This document shows positions 19,636 to 28,546 of a DNA stretch of 64,000 nucleotides, piece after piece; the stretch's first letter is position 1; every line of letters begins with the position of its first letter. The position numbers and the translations under genes are program-made. The stretch is from Janthinobacterium sp. PAMC25594 (GTDB lineage: Bacteria; Pseudomonadota; Gammaproteobacteria; Burkholderiales; Burkholderiaceae_D): NCBI RefSeq assembly GCF_019443505.1, contig NZ_CP080377.1, positions 4,898,001 to 4,962,000 on the forward strand. The letters are read 5' to 3'. The notes beneath the pieces were generated by a model. That model saw only the letters and a program-made list of their open reading frames with translations. It was not told the DNA's origin and did not search any database.

Positions 19636-19753
19636 GGGGTACCTTGCTAAGTTGGTAAGTCACCCGGGCATTATATCGGCCATATCGCGCACGCAACAGA
19701 CGTCAGCGTCGTCCTTTTGTGCTCGTTCGTCTTTGATTGCGCAAACCTTGATG

Positions 19754-20674
19754 TCAGCTGGCCAGCTGGCGCAATCTCTGGTCGCGCCGGTAGGCGCCCG
19801 GTTGCTCGCCCGTGACCCGCTTGAAGGCGCGCGTAAAGGCGGCGTGCGAGCGGTAACCCACCAGTTCGGCCGCGCGTTCGACGGAGACGCCGTCGTGCAG
19901 CCGGCGCGCGGCGATCTTCATGCGCAGCAGGAGCAGGAACTGGGCCGGCGAGTGGCCGCTGGCGCTGGCGAAATGCTTGCAGAAGCTGGCGCGCGACATG
20001 CACGCCGCCTTGGCCATGTTCTCGATCGACCAGTCGGCGGCGGGGGCGTCGAGCATGCGTTCGAGCAGCGGCGAAAATGCGGGCTGGTGCAGCAGCGACA
20101 GCAGGCCGGCCGCCACCTGCTCGCCCTGTGCCACATGGCGGATCAGGTAAAAGAACAGCAGTTCGACCAGGCGCGCGATGAGCGGCGACGGTTGCTGCGG
20201 ATCGCCACCCGCTTCAAGCAGGATCAGGTCGAACAGCGCTGCGGCGGCGCTGAAGGCGGGCGCGTCGCCGCGTATCAGCAGGTACGGCGGAAACGAGTCG
20301 ACGATCAGCGCGGAAAGGGCACCGCGAAATTGAAAGAAGCCGCAGGCCAGCGCCGTCGCCGGCTGCTGCGTGGGTATTTGCAGCGGCAGCATGGCTTGCG
20401 CGCTGACCGCCTGCAGCGGATCGCTGTGGGGACTGAGGAAATGCGGCAAGTCGCGCAGCAGGAAGACGCCGTCGCGCGGGCCAAGCGCTATCGGCGCCGC
20501 GCCATCGATGTGCAAATAGCAGTGGCCATCGAGCACCAGGTGAAAGCTGCCCAGTTCCCGGCCCGCCGTGGAAGCGCGCCAGCGGCCGCAGTACTGGCCC
20601 ACATGCAGGACGGCGGTGTCGAGTTCCAGGCTGCCGAGCAGCCAGCGCGCCAGTCTGTCGGTATCAGGATGCAT
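19754..20674 (-). CDS. AraC-family transcriptional regulator with cupin domain
   Basis: A 306-residue regulator. The N-terminal part (about 1-190) is cupin_6-like (LVLDGHCYLHIDG, PRDGVFLLRDLPHFL). The C-terminal part holds two helix-turn-helix units, ENMAKAACMSRASFCKHF and VERAAELVGYRSHAAFTRAF, as in AraC/XylS proteins. It lies 118 bases upstream of the CMD-ABC operon on the same strand and is its likely regulator, since regulators of this subtype often flank AhpD-like genes. The inducer is unknown. Confidence 0.88.
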   Translation of the reverse strand: MHPDTDRLARWLLGSLELDTAVLHVGQYCGRWRASTAGRELGSFHLVLDGHCYLHIDGAAPIALGPRDGVFLLRDLPHFLSPHSDPLQAVSAQAMLPLQIPTQQPATALACGFFQFRGALSALIVDSFPPYLLIRGDAPAFSAAAALFDLILLEAGGDPQQPSPLIARLVELLFFYLIRHVAQGEQVAAGLLSLLHQPAFSPLLERMLDAPAADWSIENMAKAACMSRASFCKHFASASGHSPAQFLLLLRMKIAARRLHDGVSVERAAELVGYRSHAAFTRAFKRVTGEQPGAYRRDQRLRQLAS

Positions 20675-20763
20675 GGGATGGCACAGGCAAAAGCTGCATC
20701 ATACGGCGCAGGCGCGCCAGGGCCAACGACCGATTTCGACTAAGCATATGCGCGCGGTACTGC

Positions 20764-21603
20764 TTACTGCTTGCCACTGTGCTGCTGGAAGGCGGGACAG
20801 TCGACTTGCAGCAGCGAGCGGTCTTCCAGGCACACGGCCGACAGTTTTCCGCCCCAGACGCAGCCGCTATCGAGGCCGATCAGGTCGGGCCGCAACTGCA
20901 GTCCCAGCGCCGACCAATGGCCGAAGACGACAGTGTCGCCCGCGCTGCGCCGGCCCGGCACGTCGAACCACGGCAGCAGACCGGAGCCTGGCGGCGGGCT
21001 GCCGCTCTCCTTCATCTTGAAGTCCATCACGCCGTTCGGCGTGCAAAAGCGCAGCCGCGTCATGGCGTTGACGATACAGCGCAGCCGGTCGGCGCCCCGC
21101 AGGTCGTCGCGCCAGGCGGCCGGCTCGTTGCCGTACATGCTGCGCAGGAACGCCACCCAGTCATCGCTGCGCAGCATGCTCGACACTTCCTCGCCCAGGG
21201 ACAAAGCCTGGGTCGCGCTCCATTGCGGCAGCAAGCCCGCATGCACGAGCACATGCCCCTGGTGCCGCAAGGCGAGCGGACGCTGGCGCAGCCAGGCCAG
21301 CAGTTCTTCGCGGTCGGGCGCATCGAGGATTTCTGCGAGGGTGTCGGACGCATGCTCGGGCCGGATGCCGTTGGCCACGGCCAGCAAATGCAAGTCATGG
21401 TTGCCCAGGACACTGTCGGCCAGGCCTTGCCGCGCCAGCGCATGCACGTGGCGCAGGGTGGCCAGCGAGGCCGGGCCGCGGTTGATCAAGTCGCCCGCGA
21501 ACAGCAGGCGGTACGGGCCATCCGCCGCCGCCTGGATCCGTTCGATCAGTTCGACGGTTTGGGCATGGCAGCCTTGCAGATCGCCGATAAAGTAAGTTTT
21601 CAT
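20764..21603 (-). CDS. apaH: Symmetrical bis(5'-nucleosyl)-tetraphosphatase ApaH
   Basis: A 279-residue metallophosphoesterase hydrolysing Ap4A to two ADP; it can also remove Np4 caps from RNA. Motifs are YFIGDLQGC near the N-terminus, [24 protein letters not shown] and [14 protein letters not shown] at 21603 ([12 protein letters not shown]) was chosen; an ATG ten codons earlier is in frame but adds unconserved residues. It appears monocistronic: the usual ksgA/apaG neighbours are absent. Confidence 0.92.
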   Translation of the reverse strand: MKTYFIGDLQGCHAQTVELIERIQAAADGPYRLLFAGDLINRGPASLATLRHVHALARQGLADSVLGNHDLHLLAVANGIRPEHASDTLAEILDAPDREELLAWLRQRPLALRHQGHVLVHAGLLPQWSATQALSLGEEVSSMLRSDDWVAFLRSMYGNEPAAWRDDLRGADRLRCIVNAMTRLRFCTPNGVMDFKMKESGSPPPGSGLLPWFDVPGRRSAGDTVVFGHWSALGLQLRPDLIGLDSGCVWGGKLSAVCLEDRSLLQVDCPAFQQHSGKQ

Positions 21604-21987
21604 ATGTGCCAGGGTGAAGTGAACTACGCGCATGCATTATAAGCATGGCTGCCTTTGGAGCATATCCCGGTAGTGAGCGTCTTCTTAATTTCCTGAGGAT
21701 TATTTAGCTGAATATTTCGCTGTTTTATAGAGATAATCATTCCCTGCCATACTTGCTGGAATCGGTGACCGTGCCATACCAGCCAGAATGTCATTTTATT
21801 CATGTTTATTCATGTTTCCGCGCGTGGTTTCGACATATTCTTCATTTAATCTTAATGTTGAACCGGTAAATAAATCGAGCTCTGTCATTCAAGCGACGAG
21901 CGATTACGCTACGGTGCGCGCATTTTTATGCAATGTAGTATATTCCACGTGATTTTATTATTTAATTGAATGTAAAGGATAAACGGG
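21604..21987. promoter_or_regulatory. AT-rich region upstream of the H-NS-like gene
   Basis: A stretch of 384 bases that is strikingly richer in A/T than its neighbours, with many A- and T-tracts and phased TTTATT-like runs up to the H-NS-like start. Such DNA is typical of H-NS-family targets, so autoregulation is plausible. A purine-rich ribosome-binding stretch AAAGGAT precedes the ATG. No gene was seen in it, and I do not assign specific promoter boxes. Confidence 0.55.
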
Positions 21988-22296
21988 ATGGATCTGTCAA
22001 TGATGACGATGCTGGAATTGCGCAAGCTGGAAGATAATGTGAAGCAGGAATTAAACAGCCGCGAGCGTGAAGATTTGAACAAGGCGCGCGAACAGATCAT
22101 GGCCATCGCGCAGCAAGCGGGCATTCCGCTGAAACAGCTGATACTCGACGGCTTGCACCCGCGCACGGGAAAAGTCGCGGTACGTTACCGCCATCCTGAC
22201 AATGCTACTCAACAATGGACAGGCCGTGGTCGCCAGCCGCTGTGGGTCAAGCAATGGGTGGAATCGGGCAAGTCCATCGATCTGCTGCGCGTATAA
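21988..22296 (+). CDS. H-NS family nucleoid-associated protein
   Basis: A 102-residue protein with the two-part H-NS layout. The N-terminal half is a coiled-coil oligomerisation region (LELRKLEDNVKQELNSRERED). The C-terminal half is a DNA-binding module with YRHPDNATQQWTGRGRQPLW, matching the H-NS TGRGRxPxW core. Such proteins silence AT-rich, often foreign, genes. It is a single gene with its own AT-rich upstream region. Start at 21988 (MDLSMMTM) is supported by AAAGGATAAACGGG; the ATGs at 22000 and 22003 are alternatives. Confidence 0.93.
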   Translation: MDLSMMTMLELRKLEDNVKQELNSREREDLNKAREQIMAIAQQAGIPLKQLILDGLHPRTGKVAVRYRHPDNATQQWTGRGRQPLWVKQWVESGKSIDLLRV

Positions 22297-22395
22297 TTCG
22301 GTATACTCTTGGCGCAGTGGCAAGCTGCCAGCCACGCGCTGTACCTTGCCAGGCACCTTATCGATACCCTTACTTATACTTATACCGCCCATACC

Positions 22396-23778
22396 ATGCT
22401 TCCATTGTCCAGAACGATCTTCAAGGCCTACGATATTCGCGGCATCATTGCTAAAACCCTCGATGCCAGCGTGGCCTACAAGATCGGTCAGGCATTTGGC
22501 CAGGCCGCCCTGGCCAAGGGTGAGCAGCGGGTCGTGATCGGCCGCGATGGCCGGCTGTCGGGGCCTGAACTGACGGCGGCGCTGGCGCAGGGCTTGCAGG
22601 CCGCAGGCGTCGACGTGATCGACCTGGGCGTGGTGGCCACGCCGATGGTGTACTTCGGCACGAATGTGCTCGACACGCGCTCCGGCATCATGGTCACGGG
22701 CAGTCACAATCCGCCTGACTACAATGGTTTCAAGATGGTGCTGGCGGGCGAAGCGATCCACGGCGAAGCGATCCAGGCGCTGTACCACAGCATCGTCGCG
22801 CACGACGGCAGCGCCAGCAGCACGCCGGGTAGCTATGCCACGCACGATATCCGCGCCGCCTACCTGCAGCGTATCCTGGGCGACGTCAAGCTGGCGCGGC
22901 CGATCAAGATCGCCGTCGATTGCGGCAATGGCGTGGCCGGCGCGTTCGCGGGCGACCTGTTCCGCGGCATGGGCTGCGAGGTCATCGAACTGTTCTGCGA
23001 AGTCGATGGCAATTTCCCCAATCACCACCCCGATCCTGCACATCCGGAAAACCTGCAAGACCTGATCCGCTGCCTGGCCGAGACGGATGCCGAAATCGGC
23101 ATCGCCTTCGATGGCGATGGCGACCGCCTGGGCGTGGTCACCAAGGATGGCCAGATCATCTACCCTGATCGCCAGATGATGCTGTTCGCCGCCGACGTGC
23201 TGACGCGCCATCCGGGCGCGCAAATCCTGTACGACGTGAAATGCACGCGCCACCTGGCGCCGTGGATCAGCAAGCATGGCGGCGTGCCGCTGATGTACAA
23301 GACCGGCCACTCGCTGGTAAAAGCCAAGCTGCGCGAAACGGGCGCGCCGCTGGGCGGCGAAATGAGCGGCCATATCTTCTTCAAGGACCGCTGGTACGGT
23401 TTCGACGACGGCATGTATTCGGCCGCGCGCCTGTTGGAAATCCTGACGCGCGAGGCCGATCCCTCAAGCCTGCTCAATTCCCTGCCGCAGTCCGACAGCA
23501 CGCCGGAACTGCATCTGGAACTGCAGGAAGGCGAGAACGTCGCGCTGATGGACATGCTGCGCCGCGACGCCGTCTTTCCCGGCAATGAACAGGTCATCAC
23601 CATCGACGGCCTGCGCGTGGAGTACGCGGACGGCTTCGGCCTGGCCCGTTCGTCGAACACCACGCCGGTGATCGTGATGCGCTTCGAGGCGGAAACGCCG
23701 GAAGCGCTGGCGCGTATCCAGGGCCAGTTCAAGAGCGTGATCCTGGCCGCCAAGCCTGACGCCGTTCTGCCGTTCTGA
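22396..23778 (+). CDS. algC: Phosphomannomutase/phosphoglucomutase (AlgC/ManB type)
   Basis: A 460-residue alpha-D-phosphohexomutase that interconverts 6- and 1-phosphates of mannose or glucose for LPS and exopolysaccharide precursors. The catalytic phosphoserine loop is MVTGSHNPPDYNG, the metal loop DGDGDRLG, the sugar-binding loop GGEMSGHIFF, and the N-terminal FKAYDIRG is present. The frame extends 29 codons upstream, but ATG at 22396 (MLPLSRTIFKAYDIRG) fits the family length. It leads directly into waaC (four-base gap), which is consistent with a role in LPS core synthesis. Confidence 0.93.
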   Translation: MLPLSRTIFKAYDIRGIIAKTLDASVAYKIGQAFGQAALAKGEQRVVIGRDGRLSGPELTAALAQGLQAAGVDVIDLGVVATPMVYFGTNVLDTRSGIMVTGSHNPPDYNGFKMVLAGEAIHGEAIQALYHSIVAHDGSASSTPGSYATHDIRAAYLQRILGDVKLARPIKIAVDCGNGVAGAFAGDLFRGMGCEVIELFCEVDGNFPNHHPDPAHPENLQDLIRCLAETDAEIGIAFDGDGDRLGVVTKDGQIIYPDRQMMLFAADVLTRHPGAQILYDVKCTRHLAPWISKHGGVPLMYKTGHSLVKAKLRETGAPLGGEMSGHIFFKDRWYGFDDGMYSAARLLEILTREADPSSLLNSLPQSDSTPELHLELQEGENVALMDMLRRDAVFPGNEQVITIDGLRVEYADGFGLARSSNTTPVIVMRFEAETPEALARIQGQFKSVILAAKPDAVLPF

Positions 23779-23782
23779 CAGC

Positions 23783-24805
23783 ATGGCCGGTCAACCTGGC
23801 GCACAGGCGCCCTTGAAAATCCTGCTGGTGCGGGTATCGTCACTGGGCGACGTGCTGCATAACTTGCCGATGGTGGCGGACATCGCCCGCCATTATCCGG
23901 ATGCGACCATCGACTGGGTGGTTGAAGAGGGTTACACCAGCCTGGTGCGCCTGAATCCGCGCGTGGGCGCCATCTTCCCGTTCGCGCTGCGGCGCTGGCG
24001 CAAGAGCCTGGGCAAGAAGGAGACGCGCGCGGAAATCGCCGCCTTTTTCCGCAGCCTGCGCCAGACGCGCTACGATTATGTGTTCGATACCCAGGGTTTG
24101 CTCAAGACGGGCATCATCATGGGCGCCGCGCGGCTGGCGCCGGGCGGACAGAAGGTCGGCCTGGCCAATGGCAGCGAAGGCTCGGGCTACGAAGCTATCT
24201 CGCGCATCTTTCACACGAAAAGCATTCCGCTCGATCCACGCACGCATGCGGTAGCGCGCGGCCGCATGGTGGCCGCCGCGGCACTCGGCTACACGCTCGA
24301 TACGCCGGCCGATTTCGGCTTGCCGGAAGTGTCAGGCAGCGAGCCGCGCCCGGACTGGATGGGCGAGGCGCCATACTGCGTGTATTTCCACGGCACGGCG
24401 CGCGACGCCAAGAAATGGGCGCCGGAAAACTGGATCGCCCTGGGCCATGCGCTCGCGCCCATGCCGATTTTGCTGCCCTGGGGCTCGCCCAAGGAAAAGG
24501 CGGAAGCGGAAGTGCTGGCGGCCGGCCTGCCGAATGCGCGCGTGCTGCCGAAGCTGTCGATGGGCGATGCCACGCTGCTGGCGCGCCACGCGGCGCTGGT
24601 GATCGGCGTCGATACGGGCCTGACGCATATCGCCGCCGCCTTCGTGCGTCCGACGGTGGAAATCTATGCCGATTCGCCGCTGTGGAAAACGGAAGGCAAC
24701 TGGTCGCCGAAAATCATCAACCTGGGCGACAAGGGCGCGCCGCCCGGCGTGCCGGAAGTGCTGGCCGCGGCACAGCGCCTGCTGGCCGACCATACTCCCG
24801 CCTGA
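23783..24805 (+). CDS. waaC: LPS heptosyltransferase I
   Basis: A 340-residue GT9 glycosyltransferase adding the first L-glycero-D-manno-heptose to Kdo2-lipid A at the inner membrane. It begins with the family signature LLVRVSSLGDVLHNLPMV. The C-terminal half has the ADP-heptose-binding region, including VIGVDTGLTHIAAAFVRPTV. It follows algC by four bases and precedes waaA by 17, forming an LPS-core unit. Other heptose genes (gmhB) lie at 28 kb. Confidence 0.93.
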   Translation: MAGQPGAQAPLKILLVRVSSLGDVLHNLPMVADIARHYPDATIDWVVEEGYTSLVRLNPRVGAIFPFALRRWRKSLGKKETRAEIAAFFRSLRQTRYDYVFDTQGLLKTGIIMGAARLAPGGQKVGLANGSEGSGYEAISRIFHTKSIPLDPRTHAVARGRMVAAAALGYTLDTPADFGLPEVSGSEPRPDWMGEAPYCVYFHGTARDAKKWAPENWIALGHALAPMPILLPWGSPKEKAEAEVLAAGLPNARVLPKLSMGDATLLARHAALVIGVDTGLTHIAAAFVRPTVEIYADSPLWKTEGNWSPKIINLGDKGAPPGVPEVLAAAQRLLADHTPA

Positions 24806-24822
24806 CGTCACGTTAAACAATC

Positions 24823-26097
24823 ATGCGACTTCTTTATACCCTTGCCTGGTGGCTGGCCTTGCCCCTGGTACTGGCGCGGTTGTGGTTGCGCGGACGCCAG
24901 GAACCGGGCTACCGCCAGCACTGGGGCGAGCGCCTGGGCTGGTACGGACGCCAGGCCGACACTGCTCCTGACACGCTCTGGCTGCACGCCGTCTCCGTCG
25001 GCGAGACGCGCGCGGCCGAACCACTGATCGATGCGTTGCTGGCTGCATGGCCCGCTTGCCGTATCGTCCTCACGCACATGACGCCCACGGGACGCGCGAC
25101 CGGTAAAACCCTGTTCGCCAAACATGGTGCGCGTCTGGTGCAAAGCTATCTGCCGTACGACACGGGCGCCATGCCGGCCCGTTTCATCCGCCATTTCGCG
25201 CCACGCATCTGCATCCTGATGGAGACGGAAGTGTGGCCGAATCTGATCCACCAATGCAATCGCTACAAAGTGCCGGTGGTGCTGGCCAACGCGCGCCTGT
25301 CACAGCGTTCGCTGGGCAAGGCGCAGCGCCTGGGCAAGCTCATCACCGATGCGGCGCGCGGCATCACCCTGGTGGCGGCGCAGACGCAGGATGACGCCGA
25401 GCGCGTGCGCCTGCTGGGCGTGCGGGATGTGGTCGTCACGGGCAGCATCAAGTTCGATGTCGTCGTGCCCGCGGCGGCGCTGGCGACAGGGGCGGCGCTG
25501 CGCGCCGCCATCGGTGCGCGTCCCGTGCTGCTGTGCGCCAGTACGCGCGAAGGCGAGGAGCAGCTGCTCCTCGATGCCTATATCCGCGCCAGCTTGCCCG
25601 ATGGTGTTCTGCTGCTGCTCGTGCCACGCCATCCGCAGCGCTTCGACGAGGTGGAAAAACTGGTGCTGACGCACGGCCTGACCGTGCAGCGCAGGTCTGG
25701 CCTGGCGCAGGACGATGTTGTGGCGGCGGGCACGCAGGTGCTGCTGGGCGACTCGATGGGCGAGATGTTTGCGTATTACGCGGCCTGCGATTGCGCCTTT
25801 GTCGGCGGCAGCCTGCTGCCACTGGGCGGACAAAACCTGATCGAGCCGGCGGCCCTGGGTAAGCCCGTGCTGATCGGCCCGCACACCTTCAATTTCGCGC
25901 TGGTGACCGAACAGGCGATTGCCGCCGGCGGCGCCGCGCGGGTGGCGGACGCCGATGCGCTGATGGCGCAAGCTTCGGCGCTGCTGCAGGATTCGGCGCG
26001 TTTATCGTCGATGGGACAAAAGGCGCTGGCGTTTGCGGCGCAGCACCGTGGCGCTACGCCGCGGACCATCGCGGCGATTCAACCGTTGCTGCGGTGA
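24823..26097 (+). CDS. waaA: 3-deoxy-D-manno-octulosonic acid transferase (Kdo transferase)
   Basis: A 424-residue GT30 enzyme that moves Kdo from CMP-Kdo to lipid IVA. It has an N-terminal membrane anchor (about residues 4-20), then LWLHAVSVGETRAAEPLI, ILMETEVWPNLI and the C-terminal FVGGSLLPLGGQNLIEPAAL that binds CMP. It is the last gene of algC-waaC-waaA and is followed by the D repeats. Confidence 0.95.
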   Translation: MRLLYTLAWWLALPLVLARLWLRGRQEPGYRQHWGERLGWYGRQADTAPDTLWLHAVSVGETRAAEPLIDALLAAWPACRIVLTHMTPTGRATGKTLFAKHGARLVQSYLPYDTGAMPARFIRHFAPRICILMETEVWPNLIHQCNRYKVPVVLANARLSQRSLGKAQRLGKLITDAARGITLVAAQTQDDAERVRLLGVRDVVVTGSIKFDVVVPAAALATGAALRAAIGARPVLLCASTREGEEQLLLDAYIRASLPDGVLLLLVPRHPQRFDEVEKLVLTHGLTVQRRSGLAQDDVVAAGTQVLLGDSMGEMFAYYAACDCAFVGGSLLPLGGQNLIEPAALGKPVLIGPHTFNFALVTEQAIAAGGAARVADADALMAQASALLQDSARLSSMGQKALAFAAQHRGATPRTIAAIQPLLR

Positions 26098-26119
26098 CGG
26101 CAGCGCGGCCAACAATGTT

Positions 26120-26163
26120 GTCGGATTACGGCCTGCGGCCTCGGCGGCCCCGCCTAATCCGAC
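26120..26163. repeat. Palindromic repeat, element D1 (GGAT/ATCC variant)
   Basis: GTCGGATTA and TAATCCGAC arms separated by a long GC-rich interior (CGGCCTGCGGCC and so on), followed by CTAC. First of a doublet between the converging waaA and M48-like peptidase genes. Confidence 0.85.
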
Positions 26164-26184
26164 CTACTGCCGTGATTGAGGTAG

Positions 26185-26215
26185 GTCGGATTAGCGCGCT
26201 AGCGCGTAATCCGAC
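26185..26215. repeat. Palindromic repeat, element D2 (GGAT/ATCC variant)
   Basis: GTAG followed by GTCGGATTAGCGCGCT and AGCGCGTAATCCGAC, an almost complete palindrome. Unlike the A/B and C1/C2 doublets, both members of the D pair have the GGAT/ATCC form. Confidence 0.87.
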
Positions 26216-26233
26216 AGCCGCCAACAATATTGT

Positions 26234-27157
26234 TTACGCGAACAACACCGGCAGCTCCTGCGAGCGTTTTCTCAGCGCCTGCTTGGCGCCATCGTAATCG
26301 GGATAGATCGATTCCACGGTGGCCCAGAAGCGGGGGCTGTGGTTCATTTCCAGCAGGTGCGACAGCTCGTGCGCCACCACGTAGTCGATCAGCGGCAGGG
26401 CGAAGTGGATCAGGCGCCAGTTCAGGCGGATCTTGCGCTCGATGGTGCAGCTGCCCCAGCGCGTGCCGGCCGACGACAGCGACAGCGAATCGTAGCTTAC
26501 GCCCAGCTTTTGCGCATACAAATCCAGCCGCGCTTCGAACAGCTGGCGCGCCTCGTGCTGGAACCAGCCCTTCACTTTGTCCTTCAACTGCTGTTCGCTG
26601 CCCGTGGGCGTGACCCATACGTGCAGCTCATTTGTCTCGCGCTGGAAGCTGGCGCGGTGGCGCGGCGCCTGGTGCAGGCGCAGGGTGATTTCGCCACCGA
26701 GGTAGGGCAGCGCGGCGCCATCGACCCATGCCACGGGCGGGCGCTGCTGGCGCTGCACCTTGCGCTCGCCCCGTTCCAGCAGCTTCGAGACGATCCAGCC
26801 TTGCTTGGCGCGGATGGCGTTGTCGATCTCGGCCAGGGTGACGCGCTTGGGCGCGGTCACGCGCAAGCCGTTATCGTCGATCATGAAGCCGATGGAACGG
26901 CGCGTGGAGCGGCGCAGGGCGAATTCGACCAGGTGGCTGCCCAGCTGCAGCTGGCGCAGCGGAGGGCCATCGGCAGGGCGCGGCGGGGACGGCAGGGGCA
27001 AAGGGGCGGGGCGAACGATGGGGGGCGCGGGTGCCACTGGCGGTGGCGCCACGGGCGGCGCTGGCGGTGCCGTGGGGCGCACCGCCGGGGGCGTGCTGGT
27101 CGAGACGTCATGCGCGAACAAATCCAGTTGCTGGTCGCCGACCTTGATGGTCTTCAT
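26234..27157 (-). CDS. YgjP-like M48-fold metallopeptidase (DUF45)
   Basis: A 307-residue protein. Residues about 1-95 are a Pro/Ala-rich low-complexity stretch; the rest is the YgjP/WLM-like domain ending in the zinc motif VAHELSHLLEMNHSPRFW (HExxH plus a downstream His). E. coli YgjP has been described as acting on UTP, while relatives are peptidase-like, so activity is not assigned. ATG at 27157 (MKTIKVGDQQLDLF) was preferred over an upstream extension that would run into the neighbouring gene. Last gene of the minus-strand series from miaB. Confidence 0.82.
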   Translation of the reverse strand: MKTIKVGDQQLDLFAHDVSTSTPPAVRPTAPPAPPVAPPPVAPAPPIVRPAPLPLPSPPRPADGPPLRQLQLGSHLVEFALRRSTRRSIGFMIDDNGLRVTAPKRVTLAEIDNAIRAKQGWIVSKLLERGERKVQRQQRPPVAWVDGAALPYLGGEITLRLHQAPRHRASFQRETNELHVWVTPTGSEQQLKDKVKGWFQHEARQLFEARLDLYAQKLGVSYDSLSLSSAGTRWGSCTIERKIRLNWRLIHFALPLIDYVVAHELSHLLEMNHSPRFWATVESIYPDYDGAKQALRKRSQELPVLFA

Positions 27158-27201
27158 CTGCTGGCGCAGGGTCGGCTCCTGGATGACCGCGCTGATGCCG
27201 T

Positions 27202-27942
27202 CTAGCCAGCGTTGTAGGCGTGAGGCGAAATGACGCGCATTTCTGATTCTATCCAATTTTCCACCTGTTGCATCATGCTGTCCGGGGTGTGCCCTTCCGG
27301 CGAAATCGGTTTGCCTATCGAGACGGTGATCAGTCCCGGGCGTTTGAGGAATGACTGCTTGGGCCAGCATTCGCCTGAATTATGCGCAATCGGCACCACC
27401 ACGGCGCCCGTGGCGATGGCCAGGCGCGTGCCCCCGCTCTTGTACTTGCCCGCCTGGCCCACCGGGATGCGGGTGCCTTCCGGGAACATGATAATCCATT
27501 GGCCGTCGGCCAGGCGGCGTTTGCCATGCGCGACCACGCTCTTGAACGCGTGCTTGCCCTGCTTGCGGTCGATGGGAATCATGCGCAGCAGCGCCATGGC
27601 CCAGCCAAAGAACGGGATGTACAGAATCTCCTTCTTGAACACATACACCAGCGGACGGGGAAGGCTGGGCAGCAGAAAGATGGTTTCCCATGCCGACTGG
27701 TGCTTTGACAGCACGATGGCCGGCGCGTCGGGGAAATTCTCGGCGCCCTTGACTTCATAGCGGATGCCGCAAATGACCTTGGCACACCACAGGATAAACA
27801 CGTTCCAGCGCGAGGTGACCCAATAGCGCTTGTTGTAGCTCAATGGCGCGGCAAAAAAACACACGCAGGCCCAGACGATGGTGGCCACGATCATGATGGT
27901 CATGAACAGCAGGGATCGCAGGAACAGGGAAATATTACGCAA
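27202..27942 (-). CDS. Lysophospholipid acyltransferase family protein (PlsC-like)
   Basis: A 246-residue 1-acylglycerol-3-phosphate acyltransferase homologue with an N-terminal hydrophobic anchor. The acceptor motif is SKHQSAWETIF, i.e. HX4E where HX4D is usual, followed by FPEGTRIPVG. The start is a TTG at 27942, chosen because GGAG stands seven bases before it; no nearby ATG has a comparable site. It sits between gmhB (16 bases) and the DUF45 gene. It could be the main PlsC or an LPS/lipid-specific acyltransferase. Confidence 0.85.
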   Translation of the reverse strand: MRNISLFLRSLLFMTIMIVATIVWACVCFFAAPLSYNKRYWVTSRWNVFILWCAKVICGIRYEVKGAENFPDAPAIVLSKHQSAWETIFLLPSLPRPLVYVFKKEILYIPFFGWAMALLRMIPIDRKQGKHAFKSVVAHGKRRLADGQWIIMFPEGTRIPVGQAGKYKSGGTRLAIATGAVVVPIAHNSGECWPKQSFLKRPGLITVSIGKPISPEGHTPDSMMQQVENWIESEMRVISPHAYNAG

Positions 27943-27958
27943 TGCGGTTCTCCGAAAA

Positions 27959-28546
27959 TTAGATACTGAATGCCACGGTGGGCGCTGGCGCCGCTGGCGC
28001 CTTGAGCAGGTGGCTGACCACGGCGGCCAGGTCGGGGAAGACCTGGGTGCCGGGTGGCAGGCCACCCGTTTCATTGGTTTTTTTGCCCTTGCCCGTCAAG
28101 ACCAGGTAGGGCACGCAGCCGCTGATGAAACCTGCCTGCAGGTCGCGCAGCGAATCGCCAACGGTGGGCACGCCTTTCAGGCTGGTGTTGTAGCGCTTCG
28201 AGATTTCATGGAACATGCCCGGTTTCGGCTTGCGGCAGTCGCAATTGTCCGCGCCCGCGTGCGGGCAGAAGAAGATGGCGTCGATGTCGGCGCCCACCTG
28301 CTGCGCCAGGGTATGCATCTTCTGGTGGATCGCGTTGAGCACCGTCATGTCGAAGTATTCGCGCGCGATGCCCGACTGGTTCGAGGCGACGACGACGCGA
28401 TAGCCGGCCTGGTTCAGGCGGGCGATCGCTTCGAGCGAGCCGGGGATCGGCAGCCATTCGGCCGGCGACTTGATGAAATCCGGCGAGTCATGATTAATGA
28501 CGCCGTCGCGGTCGAGAATAATCAGTTTCAGCGCCGGAGTGCCCAT
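27959..28546 (-). CDS. gmhB: D-glycero-beta-D-manno-heptose-1,7-bisphosphate 7-phosphatase
   Basis: A 195-residue HAD phosphatase in the ADP-heptose pathway that feeds waaC. Motif I reads ILDRDGVINHDS, motif II VVASNQSGIARE, and the zinc-binding loop CPHAGADNCDCRKPKPG, which defines GmhB, is complete; motif III/IV is VGDSLRDLQAG. Its ATG overlaps the glyS stop by one base. Placement after glyQS is standard for beta- and gammaproteobacteria. Confidence 0.94.
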   Translation of the reverse strand: MGTPALKLIILDRDGVINHDSPDFIKSPAEWLPIPGSLEAIARLNQAGYRVVVASNQSGIAREYFDMTVLNAIHQKMHTLAQQVGADIDAIFFCPHAGADNCDCRKPKPGMFHEISKRYNTSLKGVPTVGDSLRDLQAGFISGCVPYLVLTGKGKKTNETGGLPPGTQVFPDLAAVVSHLLKAPAAPAPTVAFSI

